From positions 62,001 through 126,000 of the forward strand of contig NZ_VOHQ01000004.1 of the NCBI RefSeq assembly GCF_009192765.1: DNA of 64,000 nt. The letters are read 5' to 3'. The stretch comes from Agriterribacter humi (GTDB lineage Bacteria > Bacteroidota > Bacteroidia > Chitinophagales > Chitinophagaceae). The notes below the pieces were generated by a model, which saw nothing but the letters and a program-made list of their open reading frames with translations, was not told the origin of the DNA and did no database searches. Made by a program: the position numbers and the translations under genes. Shown here piece by piece: positions 34,330-43,877 of this stretch; the stretch's first letter is position 1, and the number at the start of each line of letters is the position of its first letter.

Positions 34330-35991
34330 TCAGCTATTCATGCTGGCTAAAAACTCCTGGTTGTCTTTTGTTCCCCTCATCCGTTTCAACAATTCATTCA
34401 TGGCTTCTTCTGCATTCATATCTGCCAGGTAATTGCGAAGCAAATGCATTCTTTTCAACACATCCTTATCTAACAGCAAGTCTTCTCTGCGGGTAGAGGA
34501 AGCCACAAGGTCAATAGCGGGGAATATACGCCTGTTGGCCAAACGCCTGTCTAACTGCAATTCCATATTGCCGGTTCCTTTAAATTCTTCAAAGATCACT
34601 TCATCCATTTTTGAACCGGTATCTATTAATGCAGTAGCCAGTATGGTTAATGATCCGCCATTCTCAATTTTTCTTGCAGCACCAAAAAATTGTTTTGGTT
34701 TTTGCATGGCATTGGCTTCCACACCACCTGACAATACTTTGCCGGATGCAGGAGCCACCGTATTGTGCGCACGGGCCAAACGGGTAATAGAATCAAGCAG
34801 TATAACCACATCATGACCGCATTCTACCAGGCGCTTTGCTTTTTGCAGGGCGATGGTAGAAACCTTCACGTGCTTTTCTGCAGGTTCATCAAAGGTAGAC
34901 GCTATAACCTCAGCCCTCACACTTCTTTCCATGTCGGTTACTTCCTCCGGCCGTTCGTCAACCAGCACAATCATCATATAACATTCCGGATGATTTTCGG
35001 CAATGGCATTGGCTATATCTTTCAGTAAAACCGTTTTGCCGGTTTTGGGTTGAGCTACAATCAGTCCGCGCTGGCCCTTGCCTATTGGTGTAAACAAATC
35101 AATCATCCTTGTGCTTAATGCCGAAGGCTGGGTGAAAAGATTCATCTTTTCAAAAGGAAACAATGGTGTAAGATAATCGAATGGCACCCTGTCTCTCACT
35201 TCTTCAGGCGATTTGGCATTGATGGCTTCCACCTTCAGTAAAGCAAAGTATTTTTCGCCTTCTTTTGGAGGGCGCACAGCGCCGGAAACAGTATCGCCGG
35301 TTTTTAATCCGAACAATTTTATCTGCGATGGAGAAACATAAATATCATCGGGAGAGGAAAGGTAATTATAATCACTGCTTCTTAAGAACCCATACCCATC
35401 GGGCATCATTTCCAAAACACCTTCACTCATTATTACACCGTCAAACTCAATGTTAAAGTTCTGTTCGCGGCGGTTGGGGTATTGCCTGCGTTCGGTTTGC
35501 GATTCTTCTGCAGGCGCTGTTTCGGACTGGGGCGCTTCTTCTTCAGATAGTTCGTTTTCCTGCTCTTCCTGCTCTTCTGTTTCCTCAGCAGCAGCAAGCG
35601 CAGCAGCTTCCTGTTCCCTCTTCTTTTCAGCCTGCTCCGGCGTCTCGTCATGGAAAAGTTTTGGCTTTTTTACTATTTTCCTGTCCGCCTTTTTTTCCGG
35701 TTCGGCGGCAACAATTTTCCTTTTTCTGCCGGACGGAGCCGCTTTTTCGGGTTCGGATTCCACAAGTGCTTCTTCGGTACTGTTGGCCGTTGTTGTTTTT
35801 ACAACACGCTTGCGTTTCCCTTTTTCTTCCGTGCCTTTGGTTTCAGCACTGTTTTCTATAGCCTGTTTATCTAAAATTTTATAGATGAGTTCCTGTTTAT
35901 CGAGTTTTTTAGCGTTAGCAATGCTCAATTGCTCGGCAATATCAAGCAGCTCAGGAACGAGCATATCATTCAGTTGCAGAATGTCGTACAT
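34330..35991 (-). CDS. rho: Transcription termination factor Rho
   Basis: Rho is the hexameric RNA helicase that ends transcription. The 553-residue product has a Rho-N domain (about 1-45), then a low-complexity Lys/Glu/Ala-rich insertion of about 150 residues (to about 185) typical of Bacteroidota Rho, and an OB-fold RNA-binding domain ([21 protein letters not shown]). The RecA-type core has Walker [17 protein letters not shown], Walker [17 protein letters not shown] and the Q-loop region. The insertion may phase-separate or bind RNA, as in related phyla, but that is inference. The gene stands alone, convergent with the Lon-N gene. Confidence 0.98.
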   Translation of the reverse strand: MYDILQLNDMLVPELLDIAEQLSIANAKKLDKQELIYKILDKQAIENSAETKGTEEKGKRKRVVKTTTANSTEEALVESEPEKAAPSGRKRKIVAAEPEKKADRKIVKKPKLFHDETPEQAEKKREQEAAALAAAEETEEQEEQENELSEEEAPQSETAPAEESQTERRQYPNRREQNFNIEFDGVIMSEGVLEMMPDGYGFLRSSDYNYLSSPDDIYVSPSQIKLFGLKTGDTVSGAVRPPKEGEKYFALLKVEAINAKSPEEVRDRVPFDYLTPLFPFEKMNLFTQPSALSTRMIDLFTPIGKGQRGLIVAQPKTGKTVLLKDIANAIAENHPECYMMIVLVDERPEEVTDMERSVRAEVIASTFDEPAEKHVKVSTIALQKAKRLVECGHDVVILLDSITRLARAHNTVAPASGKVLSGGVEANAMQKPKQFFGAARKIENGGSLTILATALIDTGSKMDEVIFEEFKGTGNMELQLDRRLANRRIFPAIDLVASSTRREDLLLDKDVLKRMHLLRNYLADMNAEEAMNELLKRMRGTKDNQEFLASMNS

Positions 35992-36192
35992 AAATATACT
36001 TAACGGTTTAACCTCTCATCAAAAACACCTGATAATTTGAAAGAGAAATGTTGAAATGAATTTTTGGTTGAATGAAATTGGTGCGGAATGGCTAAAACTG
36101 ATAGAATCCCGGAGCTTGGTAAGAACTGATCAGTTTGATTCCGTGGCAATAATACATCAAATTTCCGGAATCTAAAAAATTTTTTACTCCCT

Positions 36193-36200
36193 TATCTTTG
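36193..36200 (+). promoter_or_regulatory. Putative -7 element of asnS
   Basis: TATCTTTG matches TAnnTTTG and lies 54 bp upstream of the asnS ATG. Confidence 0.45.
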
Positions 36201-36254
36201 TGCGCTTTCATTATCATCATCTATTTTAGGGAAGGCCTGATCAAAAAGAATCAT

Positions 36255-37691
36255 ATGTTTAATAAAAGAATTAAAATAAAGCAACTACTGTCGCAGGAAC
36301 CAGATAGCCAGGAAGTTACAGTTATGGGATGGGTACGCAGTTTTAGAAATAACCAGTTTATTGCCCTAAATGACGGCTCTACCAATAATAACCTGCAGAT
36401 AGTGGCTGAACTGGGGAAATTTAACGAAGCCCTGCTTAAACGCATTACTACCTCGGTTTCCTTAAAAGTTACCGGTTTAGCTATTCCCTCCTTAGGTAAG
36501 GGACAAAAGCTGGAAGTAAAAGCCAATACCATTGAGATCCTTGGCGATAGCGATGCTGAAAAATATCCCCTGCAACCTAAAAAGCACAGCCTCGAGTTTT
36601 TAAGAGAGATCGCCCACCTCCGCTTTCGCACAAATACTTTTGGAGCTGTTTTCAGGGTGCGGCATGCTTTAGCCTATGCTGTACATCATTTTTTTAACGA
36701 TAAAGGCTTCGTTTACCTGCATACCCCGGTAATTACCGCCAGCGATGCCGAAGGCGCAGGAGAGATGTTCAGGGTAACTACTTTACCCGCCGGTAATCCA
36801 CCCCGTACCGAAGATGGCAGTATTAATTACAAGGAAGACTTTTTTGGCCGCGCAACCAACCTTACTGTTAGCGGGCAATTAGAAGGCGAACTGGGTGCTA
36901 CAGCCCTGGGGGAAATATATACTTTCGGACCAACCTTCAGGGCTGAAAATTCAAATACGCCCCGTCATTTGGCCGAGTTTTGGATGATTGAACCCGAAAT
37001 GGCTTTTTGCGACCTTGAAGACAATATAAACCTGGCAGAGGAATTCATTAAATACATCATCCGCTACGCTATAGAACACAATCGTGAAGATCTTGAATTT
37101 TTAGCGCAACGACTTGCCGATGAAGAGAAACAATTGCCGCAGGATAAACGCAGTGAGCTTGGGCTATTGGAAAAATTAGATTTTGTTCTTAATAATAATT
37201 TTGAACGGATTACTTACACACAAGCCATTGCTATTTTATTGCAATCGCCCGCATACAAGAAAAAGAAATTTCAGTACGAAGTAAAATGGGGTATTGATAT
37301 GCAGAGCGAGCATGAAAGATACCTGGTTGAAAAGCATTTTAAAAAACCGGTTATCGTTACGGATTACCCGCTGGGCATAAAAGCATTTTATATGCGCCAG
37401 AACGATGATGGTAAAACCGTTGCCGCCATGGATATTTTAGCCCCCGGCATTGGTGAAATTGTGGGCGGTTCACAACGTGAAGAACGTTTGGATAAATTAG
37501 AACAGCGCATGAAGGAAATGCATGTGCCTGCAGAAGAATTATGGTGGTATTTAGATACCCGCCGCTTTGGTACTGTTCCGCATGCAGGCTTTGGACTGGG
37601 CTTTGAACGCATGGTGCAGTTCGTTACCGGCATGAGCAATATCCGCGATGCCATTGCTTTTCCAAGAACGCCGGGGAGTGCGGAGTTTTAG
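36255..37691 (+). CDS. asnS: Asparagine--tRNA ligase
   Basis: AsnS charges tRNA-Asn. The 478-residue product begins at [13 protein letters not shown] (ATG 36255), where the OB-fold anticodon-binding domain starts ([22 protein letters not shown]). An ATG-less extension upstream is discarded. The class IIb catalytic core shows motif 2 [29 protein letters not shown], typical of AsnRS, and motif 3 [28 protein letters not shown]. It is convergent with the DUF4143-type ATPase gene. Confidence 0.98.
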   Translation: MFNKRIKIKQLLSQEPDSQEVTVMGWVRSFRNNQFIALNDGSTNNNLQIVAELGKFNEALLKRITTSVSLKVTGLAIPSLGKGQKLEVKANTIEILGDSDAEKYPLQPKKHSLEFLREIAHLRFRTNTFGAVFRVRHALAYAVHHFFNDKGFVYLHTPVITASDAEGAGEMFRVTTLPAGNPPRTEDGSINYKEDFFGRATNLTVSGQLEGELGATALGEIYTFGPTFRAENSNTPRHLAEFWMIEPEMAFCDLEDNINLAEEFIKYIIRYAIEHNREDLEFLAQRLADEEKQLPQDKRSELGLLEKLDFVLNNNFERITYTQAIAILLQSPAYKKKKFQYEVKWGIDMQSEHERYLVEKHFKKPVIVTDYPLGIKAFYMRQNDDGKTVAAMDILAPGIGEIVGGSQREERLDKLEQRMKEMHVPAEELWWYLDTRRFGTVPHAGFGLGFERMVQFVTGMSNIRDAIAFPRTPGSAEF

Positions 37692-37761
37692 GGAAGCTCT
37701 TTACGCCGGGGATTTGGAAGCTTTTCACAGATCGTTTTCCTGCACCATTGCCGCAACGGGA

Positions 37762-38949
37762 TCATCCAAACAACTCCACGGGGTTTAGTTTTAGAAAATC
37801 CTGCCAGGGCATACCGGAATTACCAACCAGCAATACTTTATTCGGATTGAACTGTTTTTGAAACGCAGCCATACCTGGAATTCTTTGTGTTGCTCCGCTC
37901 TTTATTTCCAGCGCCACCGTTTTACCTCCTTTTTCAATAATAAAATCCACTTCTTCATTTCGCTCTCTCCAGTAATACAGGGTAAATTTTTCTGTTAGCG
38001 CATGATTGATCAGGTGAGCTCCTATCGCCGATTCTACCATACGGCCCCATTGGGCAGGTTGTGCTGCAACATCCTTAAAGTTTGCATCACGCTGGGCGCT
38101 TATCAAAGCGGTGTTGTGTACCTGGAATTTCGGGCTGGAAGCCCGCTTGCGGATAATATCAGTAGCATATTTTTCAAGTCCGCCAAGCAAACCCGCGGTA
38201 TCTAATAAATTCAAATAATGCGACAGGGTGGTGGTATTGCCCGCATCGTGCAATTGCCCCAGCATTTTGGTGTAGGAAAGGATCTGGCCCGAATACAGGC
38301 ATCCCATTTCAAAAAGTCTTTTCATCAGCGCCGGCTTGTCTACCCTGGTGAGCATGAGTATGTCTTTGGAGATGCTCGTTTCAATTAAAGATTGCTGCAC
38401 ATAAGCTTTCCATCTCACTTCATCTTGTATAAGTGCCGCCGCTCCGGGGTATCCGCCAAACCATACATACTCATCAGCACTCCACTCAAATGCCTGCTGC
38501 ATTTCGGTAAAAGACCAATGCCCCATATAGGTGTTTTCAAACCTGCCCGCCAGCGATTCTGTAAGTCCGCGTTGCAGCAGCAGCCGGGACGAACCGAGCA
38601 GTATCACTTTCATATTTCTTTTCTTACGGCTATCCGCATCCCATAATAATTTCACGGTTTCGCTCCACTGCTCTATTTTCTGAATTTCGTCAATGATCAG
38701 TAGTAATTCGGGGGCTTTATGCTGGTCCATCAGAGCCCGGGCCGCTTCCCATTGCTGTTCCAGCCAGGTGGTATGGGTTGCAGCTATAGCATCGGCAGAC
38801 ACAAAATGATAAGCCATGCTTATTTTTTCAACCAACTGTGTAATCAGCGTGGTTTTACCCACCTGTCGCGGACCCATTACCACCTGAATGAAACGGCGTG
38901 GTTCTTTCACTCTTTGTATAAGTTCTTGTAAATGAGATCGTTCAAACAT
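37762..38949 (-). CDS. AAA ATPase with DUF4143-type C-terminus
   Basis: This 395-residue cytoplasmic protein has an N-terminal P-loop ATPase (Walker A GPRQVGKTT, Walker B LLIIDEIQKI, sensor LLGSSRLLL) and a C-terminal DUF4143-like nuclease-fold region with DFIIEKGGKTVALEIKSG (a D...E-x-K arrangement of PD-(D/E)xK type). Members are widespread, often mobile in distribution, and of unproven function. The start is ATG 38949; the TTG at 38967 overlaps a palindrome. Two copies of a TTACTCA-N6-TGAGTAA palindrome lie at and before the start, probably an operator. It stands alone, convergent with asnS. Confidence 0.85.
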   Translation of the reverse strand: MFERSHLQELIQRVKEPRRFIQVVMGPRQVGKTTLITQLVEKISMAYHFVSADAIAATHTTWLEQQWEAARALMDQHKAPELLLIIDEIQKIEQWSETVKLLWDADSRKKRNMKVILLGSSRLLLQRGLTESLAGRFENTYMGHWSFTEMQQAFEWSADEYVWFGGYPGAAALIQDEVRWKAYVQQSLIETSISKDILMLTRVDKPALMKRLFEMGCLYSGQILSYTKMLGQLHDAGNTTTLSHYLNLLDTAGLLGGLEKYATDIIRKRASSPKFQVHNTALISAQRDANFKDVAAQPAQWGRMVESAIGAHLINHALTEKFTLYYWRERNEEVDFIIEKGGKTVALEIKSGATQRIPGMAAFQKQFNPNKVLLVGNSGMPWQDFLKLNPVELFG

Positions 38950-38959
38950 TTTATACAAA

Positions 38960-39001
38960 TTACTCAACGTGCTGAGTAAAATTACTCAATATAATGAGTA
39001 A
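38960..39001 (-). promoter_or_regulatory. Tandem palindromic operator-like sites of the DUF4143 ATPase gene
   Basis: TTACTCA-N6-TGAGTAA occurs twice, at 38960-38979 and 38982-39001. The centres are 22 bp apart, that is two helical turns. They sit 11 bp before the ATG, where a dimeric repressor would block transcription. Confidence 0.65.
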
Positions 39002-39127
39002 ACTGAAATACATTTTTCTTTTTCTCCAGAATGTTGTTTGGCGGACCATCCGATCAAACCGCATGTAATAGGTAACGAAACAGGCAAGATTTTATATGAA
39101 ATTTCTTAGCATTGAAATATTCCTTCA

Positions 39128-39379
39128 TTACACCCAGCCATTTTCTTTAATGCACATTAGCATGTAAAAAAGCCGTTGCTCTGCAATTTTTACGGCTGAA
39201 AAAATTTCCCGGTGATTGGTCCATGAAGTTTGTGTCAGCACCGCCGACACAAATTTTTGACTTTGATTTTCAGTACTTTGTAATTGTGTCGCCGCTGGCG
39301 ACACTTTTTGAGTTTGAAGATTTTGCCAAAGTAAATAACACTCAGACGATGCAGTGTAAGACTCAAAAAATTGCATCAT
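39128..39379 (-). pseudogene. Fragment of a DUF1016 (YhcG-like) nuclease gene
   Basis: The 83-residue frame reads MMQFFESY...VLTQTSWTNHREIFSAVKIAEQRLFYMLMCIKENGWV. This matches the N-terminal helical domain of DUF1016/YhcG proteins (R-MMQF-Y-E, then Q-x-SW-x-H-x-x-I, then FY-x-x-x-C-x-x-E-GW). Full-length members are about 350 residues with a C-terminal PD-(D/E)xK nuclease, which is absent here. The middle carries an extra stretch encoded partly by hairpin-forming sequence (39286-39304). It stops right after the GW motif. I take it for a remnant of a defence-type or mobile gene. Confidence 0.6.
39286..39304. repeat. Perfect hairpin GTGTCGCC/GGCGACAC
   Basis: Eight-bp arms at 39286-39293 and 39297-39304 flank a 3-nt loop. 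A related GTCAGCACCGCCGACAC segment lies at 39234-39250. Both are inside the DUF1016 remnant and look like an inserted repeat. Confidence 0.6.
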
Positions 39380-39391
39380 TCTGTAACTACC

Positions 39392-39620
39392 CTACGGTTG
39401 AAGCCTGAAAGCCCAGGTAGTTTTAAAGCAACATATGATACGTTTAAATTCTTTGGGGTTGTTGTCTTTAAATTCTCTTATAAAACGCAAATAATGCAAC
39501 CGCTTATCTTCATCATCCGGCAGACCTTCTTTAAATAACTCAAACTGTTCCAGCATTTCTTCATGTGTTTGTATCTGTGCATCTTCGCCAAACGTTAAGA
39601 ACCAGGATACAAAGCATCAG
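39392..39620 (-). pseudogene. Remnant of a larger gene, possibly a helicase C-terminus
   Basis: On the minus strand an open stretch reads FGEDAQIQTHEEMLEQFELF, then KEGLPDDEDKRLHYLRFIRE, then FKDNNPKEFKRI. It has no start codon and is bounded by an in-frame TGA upstream and a TAG at 39392-39394. The acidic, helical pattern with KRLHYLRFIREFK resembles the C-terminal part of large SNF2-type helicases of Bacteroidota. That assignment is tentative. Together with the DUF1016 fragment it marks this stretch as gene debris. Confidence 0.4.
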
Positions 39621-39691
39621 TAAGCCAAATTACAAAAAACAAACCTGTCCGGCGTGGCGGATAAAAATTCAAATTCGAAACGAAATGCAAC

Positions 39692-39722
39692 AAAAAACTA
39701 TAAACTACAAACCATAAATCCA
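39692..39722. repeat. TTATAGTTTATG-type repeat, copy 2
   Basis: The plus strand shows AAACTATAAACTACAAACC and ATAAATCC, which is the reverse complement of the repeat at 34234. In the direction of the USP gene it lies right after the stop codon. Confidence 0.5.
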
Positions 39723-39724
39723 CC

Positions 39725-40561
39725 CTACTCCTCTTCGTGTACCGCCAAAATAGGGATATGTGAATGAAAGGCCAGTTCTTTGGTATGACTTTTCTGAAAC
39801 AATGAATCTAATAAACGGTGCTTGCGGGGTATTACAATAAGCAGGTCAAGATTATTGTTTTCAGTAAATTCGTGAATGCCTTTTTCCACATCGGGATTGT
39901 CAATAAAAAAATATTGAGGGTGGGTTTCTTCCAACAAAGTATGCAATAAGGCAGACTGTTCTTCTGTATTACCCGTTGCGGCATTCTTTTTATCATCTAC
40001 ATTCAAAATGCTCATCGAAGCACCAAAAGTTTTTACCCATTCTTTTATATAGGCCGCAGGCGTAGTTTCTACAACCTTTTTAAAATCGCAGGCAAATCCA
40101 ATTTTTTGTATCCCTTTAAAAATAGCGCCGGGTGGAACAACCAGAATAGGCCAGGTTAACCGCCTTATCACCGATAAAGTAGCGCTGCCAACCAGCAGCC
40201 TTTCTACAAAACCAGCGCCTCTGGTTCCCATAACTATGGCAAAGGGTTGTGTGGCAGCACAAATTGTTTCCAGCTCATCTGCCAGGTCTCCCAATTTTAC
40301 TTCAGCATATATTTTTAACTTTCCCGAAGAAGTTCGCCCTGTTACCTCTTTTAATTCCTGCAATCTTTCTTCGTTGATCTTTTCCAGTTCGCCAATGTCC
40401 ATAAGCGGCAGCGGGATGTCGCTGTTATTATACGATACAGGCATCTGGTATACATGCAACAGCATAATATCGGCACCAATGACCTGTGCCATATTTACAG
40501 CATAATGCATAGCATTAATAGCTGCCGGGGAAAAGTCTGTGGGAACAATAATTGTTTTCAT
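39725..40561 (-). CDS. Universal stress protein, tandem UspA domains
   Basis: The 278-residue cytoplasmic protein has two UspA folds, at about 1-145 and 150-278. The first has MKTIIVPTDFSPAAINAMHYAVNMA and ends in VMGTRGAGFVERLLVGSATLSVIRRLTWPILVVPPG, the ATP-binding G-x2-G-x9-G-(S/T) type. The second is shorter and less conserved, with a degenerate nucleotide loop (LLIVIPRKHRLLDSLFQKSHTKELAFHSHIPILAVHEEE). Such double-Usp proteins are common in this phylum and respond to stress or growth arrest; the ligand and partner are unknown. It is divergent from the 2OG-dioxygenase gene. Confidence 0.93.
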   Translation of the reverse strand: MKTIIVPTDFSPAAINAMHYAVNMAQVIGADIMLLHVYQMPVSYNNSDIPLPLMDIGELEKINEERLQELKEVTGRTSSGKLKIYAEVKLGDLADELETICAATQPFAIVMGTRGAGFVERLLVGSATLSVIRRLTWPILVVPPGAIFKGIQKIGFACDFKKVVETTPAAYIKEWVKTFGASMSILNVDDKKNAATGNTEEQSALLHTLLEETHPQYFFIDNPDVEKGIHEFTENNNLDLLIVIPRKHRLLDSLFQKSHTKELAFHSHIPILAVHEEE

Positions 40562-40735
40562 CAGATTGCTTTTACACTAATAAAAATAATACCAGCAGTT
40601 GGTTGATGATAAGAGCAGTTTGCCGGGGCTTTTATTTACCTGCAGATATCTTTGAAATACAATTTTAAAAGAATTGATGCTAATTTCATACAAAATTCTA
40701 CTTTTTGTTACTCAAAGCAAACTAAAAATTTTCCT

Positions 40736-41680
40736 ATGCATATTCCTGTTGTTGACCTTTCCGATTTTACGGGAGGCGATCGAGAAAGAAAAAAAGATTT
40801 CGTGCAACAATTGGGTAAGGCTTATGAAGAGGTAGGTTTTGTTGCGGTAAAGAATCATCTTATTTCAGATGCCCTTATCAATACTTTATACGGGCAGGTA
40901 CAGCAATTTTTTGCGTTGCCTTTGCAAAAAAAATTGCAATATGAAGTTCCTGGTCTGGCGGGGCAACGGGGTTATACTTCCTTTGGCCGCGAGCACGCCA
41001 GGGGTTGTGACGCGCCTGATTTAAAAGAGTTCTTTCAATTTGGCCAACCGGTGGAAGACAATGACCCGGTTAAAAAGGAGTATCCCGGTAATGTAATCGT
41101 AAAAGATGTTTTACAATTCAACAGCACGCTTCATGATGCTTACAGGGCTTTTGAAAGGTCTGGTAAAGTGCTATTACAGGCAATAGCGTTGTATCTGGGT
41201 TTGGAAGAAGATTTTTTTGATGTGCATATTCATAATGGCAACTCCATTTTGAGAGCTATTCATTACCCACCTATTTTACAGGAACCAAAATCGGCCATAA
41301 GAGCCGAGCAGCACGAAGACATTAACCTGATTACACTACTGGTGGGTGCCAGCGCTGACGGATTACAAATATTAACGAAACAAAATGAATGGGTTGCTGT
41401 TACTTCTTTGCCGGAACAAATTGTGGTTAATGTGGGTGATATGCTGCAAAGGCTTACCAACAATAAACTCCGCAGCACAACGCACCGGGTAGTTAACCCA
41501 CCAAAGGAACTGTGGCATACTTCCCGCTTTTCGATTCCTTTCTTTTTGCACCCGAGGAGTAACATGTCGCTGGCCTGCTTACCCGGTTGTGAGGATCAAA
41601 ACCACCCTAAATCTTATACAGATGCCACGGCAGGTGAATACTTAGATGAAAGACTAAGAGAAATAGGACTTAAAAAATGA
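40736..41680 (+). CDS. Isopenicillin N synthase-like 2OG/Fe(II) dioxygenase
   Basis: This 314-residue non-heme iron oxygenase starts at MHIPVVDLSDFTGGDR (ATG 40736); 28 upstream in-frame residues are not family-like. The N-terminal DIOX_N domain has YEEVGFVAVKNHLISDALI. The core has the iron ligands H-x-D (AEQHEDINLITLLVG) and a distal His (RSTTHRVVNPP), followed by the oxoglutarate Arg-x-Ser (SRFSIPFF). The family includes enzymes of antibiotic, hormone and sugar pathways, so the substrate cannot be named. It is 12 bp before the chromate transporter gene, which suggests one transcript. Confidence 0.9.
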   Translation: MHIPVVDLSDFTGGDRERKKDFVQQLGKAYEEVGFVAVKNHLISDALINTLYGQVQQFFALPLQKKLQYEVPGLAGQRGYTSFGREHARGCDAPDLKEFFQFGQPVEDNDPVKKEYPGNVIVKDVLQFNSTLHDAYRAFERSGKVLLQAIALYLGLEEDFFDVHIHNGNSILRAIHYPPILQEPKSAIRAEQHEDINLITLLVGASADGLQILTKQNEWVAVTSLPEQIVVNVGDMLQRLTNNKLRSTTHRVVNPPKELWHTSRFSIPFFLHPRSNMSLACLPGCEDQNHPKSYTDATAGEYLDERLREIGLKK

Positions 41681-41692
41681 GGGTCACTTTTA

Positions 41693-42967
41693 ATGCTTTA
41701 TGGAATGCGTTTGAAACTTTTGCGTCACATTTCTTTTTTGAAAGCTGTTACATTGTATAGCTTAACAGCTTTTGGCGGAGCACAGGGGCATTTTGGAATG
41801 ATGATGAAAACCTTTGTTGCCAAAAGAAAAGACATCACGGAGCAGGAACTCCTGGAATACAACGCATTTTGCCAACTGCTTCCCGGTGCATCCTCTACCC
41901 AGATTATCACACTTATCGGATATAAAAAAGGCAAACTACCCCTGGCTATTTTAACCTTGTTGCTTTGGATATTGCCCGCCTGCCTGCTCATGAGCGGGCT
42001 TTCTTTTGCACTTGATTTTGCCGGTAAAACCACTCTTCAAAATGATTTATTTAAATTCATAAAGCCAATGGCTGTAGGCTTCCTGGCTTTTGCTGCCTTT
42101 AGGGCCTATACGTTGGTGGCCAACAGGCGCATTGCACGACTGATTATGGCTGGTACAATGATCGCTACCTATTTTCTTTTTAATTCGCCCTGGGTTTTTC
42201 CTGCTGTTATTTTACTTGGCGGACTGATTACCAATTTTACAGAAAAGACTTATGAAAAAATTATCGTTGAACCAAGACCCATTAAATGGGGTAACATAGT
42301 AATATTCTTTTTAATATTTATAATGGCTGGTGTATTCAGTGAACTCTCCCGGAAAAATGAATGGCAACACCGCAAAGCATTTAATCTTTTTGAAAATACC
42401 TATCGCTTTGGGGGAATGGTTTTTGGCGGAGGCGATGTGTTGATGCCCATAATGTATGAACAATATGTTGTTCGTCCCAATACGGAACGCATACAGCAAA
42501 GAAATCAAAATGTAATACGCATTGATCAAAATGAGTTCCTTACGGGCGCAGGAATGGTAAAAGCCATACCGGGACCGACCTTTTCATTTTCTGCTTTCGT
42601 GGGTGGAGAGGCTTTAAAAAACGAAGGAATGGGTATGCAGGCTATAGGTTGTGCAATAGGAGCTTTTGGTATTTTTTTGCCAAGCGCTTTGCTGGTATTG
42701 TTTTTTTACCCGGTTTGGAATAATTTAAAAAAATATGCCGCCATTTACCGTGCTTTAAAGGGGATAAATGCAGCAGTAGTAGGTATTATGGCAGCCTCTA
42801 CCCTTTTTTTAATGAAAGACATTTCTTTCTTTGAAGTGAACGAAGAAAATACAATCAGCTTTTTAAATATTGGCGTAATTACCGGAACCTTTTTATTGCT
42901 CACTTTTACCCGCTTACCTGCACCTGTAATTGCTTTGTTCTGCCTGTTATTGGGATGGATTATTTAG
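41693..42967 (+). CDS. Chromate transporter family protein (two-domain ChrA)
   Basis: This is a 424-residue inner-membrane protein of the CHR family, whose studied members export chromate. There are two CHR half-domains. The first has [53 protein letters not shown]. The second has FRFGG-like [24 protein letters not shown] followed by [24 protein letters not shown]. About 10-11 membrane segments are present. An alternative start lies four codons downstream. Without resistance data, a role in chromate export is family inference only. Confidence 0.92.
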   Translation: MLYGMRLKLLRHISFLKAVTLYSLTAFGGAQGHFGMMMKTFVAKRKDITEQELLEYNAFCQLLPGASSTQIITLIGYKKGKLPLAILTLLLWILPACLLMSGLSFALDFAGKTTLQNDLFKFIKPMAVGFLAFAAFRAYTLVANRRIARLIMAGTMIATYFLFNSPWVFPAVILLGGLITNFTEKTYEKIIVEPRPIKWGNIVIFFLIFIMAGVFSELSRKNEWQHRKAFNLFENTYRFGGMVFGGGDVLMPIMYEQYVVRPNTERIQQRNQNVIRIDQNEFLTGAGMVKAIPGPTFSFSAFVGGEALKNEGMGMQAIGCAIGAFGIFLPSALLVLFFYPVWNNLKKYAAIYRALKGINAAVVGIMAASTLFLMKDISFFEVNEENTISFLNIGVITGTFLLLTFTRLPAPVIALFCLLLGWII

Positions 42968-42993
42968 GTTGATGATAAACCCCGGCTGGTATT

Positions 42994-43563
42994 TTATTTG
43001 TAATATCCATTCTTTTCAATTTCCTCTTTTACTATATCCGGTACCAGATACCGTATGGATTTCCCCTGTTTTACCAGGTCCCGGATATGCGTAGCCGAAA
43101 TTTGCAGCAATGGCGCATCCAGTATCGTAATATTTTCAGGCTGAAGCCGGCCGGCTTCAAAGCCCGCTCTGTTATAAACAAAAAAGGAATAGCGCTTCAT
43201 CAGCACATCAGCATTTTTCCATTTATGCAAATTTTGAAAACTATCGCTGCCCATAATAACAGCAAACTGGTTCTGTGGGTATTTTTCTTCTATGTAGGTC
43301 AAAGTATCTATGGTGTAGGAGGGTTTGGGCAAATGAAATTCAATATCCGAGGCTCTTAGTTTTGACTCGCCTTCGATAGCAATGTGTACAAGATGTAAAC
43401 GCTGGTATTCGTTGAGCAGGGAGTGCGATATTTTAAAAGGATTTTGGGGTGATACAATAAACCAGATCTGATCAAGATTTGTATGCCCGGCAATATGACT
43501 GGCTATGATCAAGTGCCCGTGGTGAACAGGATTAAATGAACCGAAATACAAACCTATCTGCAT
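42994..43563 (-). CDS. nadD: Nicotinate-nucleotide adenylyltransferase
   Basis: NadD adenylylates nicotinate mononucleotide to deamido-NAD. The 189-residue enzyme has the nucleotidyltransferase motif GSFNPVHHGHLIIA, then IWFIVSPQNPFK, the FAVIMGSDSFQNLHKWKN stretch and ISATHIRDLVKQGKSIRYLVPDIV (the ISxTxIR motif near the C-terminus). It is downstream of feoA by 13 bp, so the two form a small unit. Together with nadA and nadB, three de novo NAD genes are in this window at separate loci. Confidence 0.97.
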   Translation of the reverse strand: MQIGLYFGSFNPVHHGHLIIASHIAGHTNLDQIWFIVSPQNPFKISHSLLNEYQRLHLVHIAIEGESKLRASDIEFHLPKPSYTIDTLTYIEEKYPQNQFAVIMGSDSFQNLHKWKNADVLMKRYSFFVYNRAGFEAGRLQPENITILDAPLLQISATHIRDLVKQGKSIRYLVPDIVKEEIEKNGYYK

Positions 43564-43576
43564 GTGTAAAAAACAA

Positions 43577-43816
43577 TCAGGCTGTTTTTTTGTATACTTC
43601 TTCTACCAGCACGCTCTTAGCCTCATTTAACCGCAAACTTAAGCTATATCCCGCAACAGACACAGAAATAGGATCACCCAATGGAGCAACCTGCTCAATG
43701 GTAATTACTTCCCCGGGAATAAAACCCATTTCCATCAGCTTTAGAAAAAGCTCATCATTTTCAATTTGCCTGATGATTACCGCAATACCTGGACTTATCT
43801 CAGAAAGCTTTTTCAT
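43577..43816 (-). CDS. FeoA-domain protein
   Basis: This 79-residue SH3-like protein has the FeoA pattern: KLSEISPGIAVIIRQIE, LKLMEMGFIPGEVITIEQVAPLGDPISVSVAGYSLSLRLNEAKSVLVEEV. In ferrous-iron uptake FeoA regulates the FeoB transporter at the membrane. No feoB is adjacent, so it may act with a distant FeoB or as an unrelated regulator. It starts 61 bp from the divergent ybeY start codon. Confidence 0.92.
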   Translation of the reverse strand: MKKLSEISPGIAVIIRQIENDELFLKLMEMGFIPGEVITIEQVAPLGDPISVSVAGYSLSLRLNEAKSVLVEEVYKKTA

Positions 43817-43833
43817 ATAAGCAAATCTATCGG

Positions 43834-43841
43834 TAGTTTTG
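43834..43841 (+). promoter_or_regulatory. Putative -7 element of ybeY
   Basis: TAGTTTTG matches TAnnTTTG, 36 bp upstream of the ybeY ATG. Confidence 0.4.
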
Positions 43842-43877
43842 CAGCATTATTTACGAATTTCGGAAAAGGAATTATTA

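Noticed and set aside
35450-35884. A 144-residue Ser/Phe-rich plus-strand frame
   Set aside because: It is antisense to the low-complexity Lys/Glu insertion of Rho.
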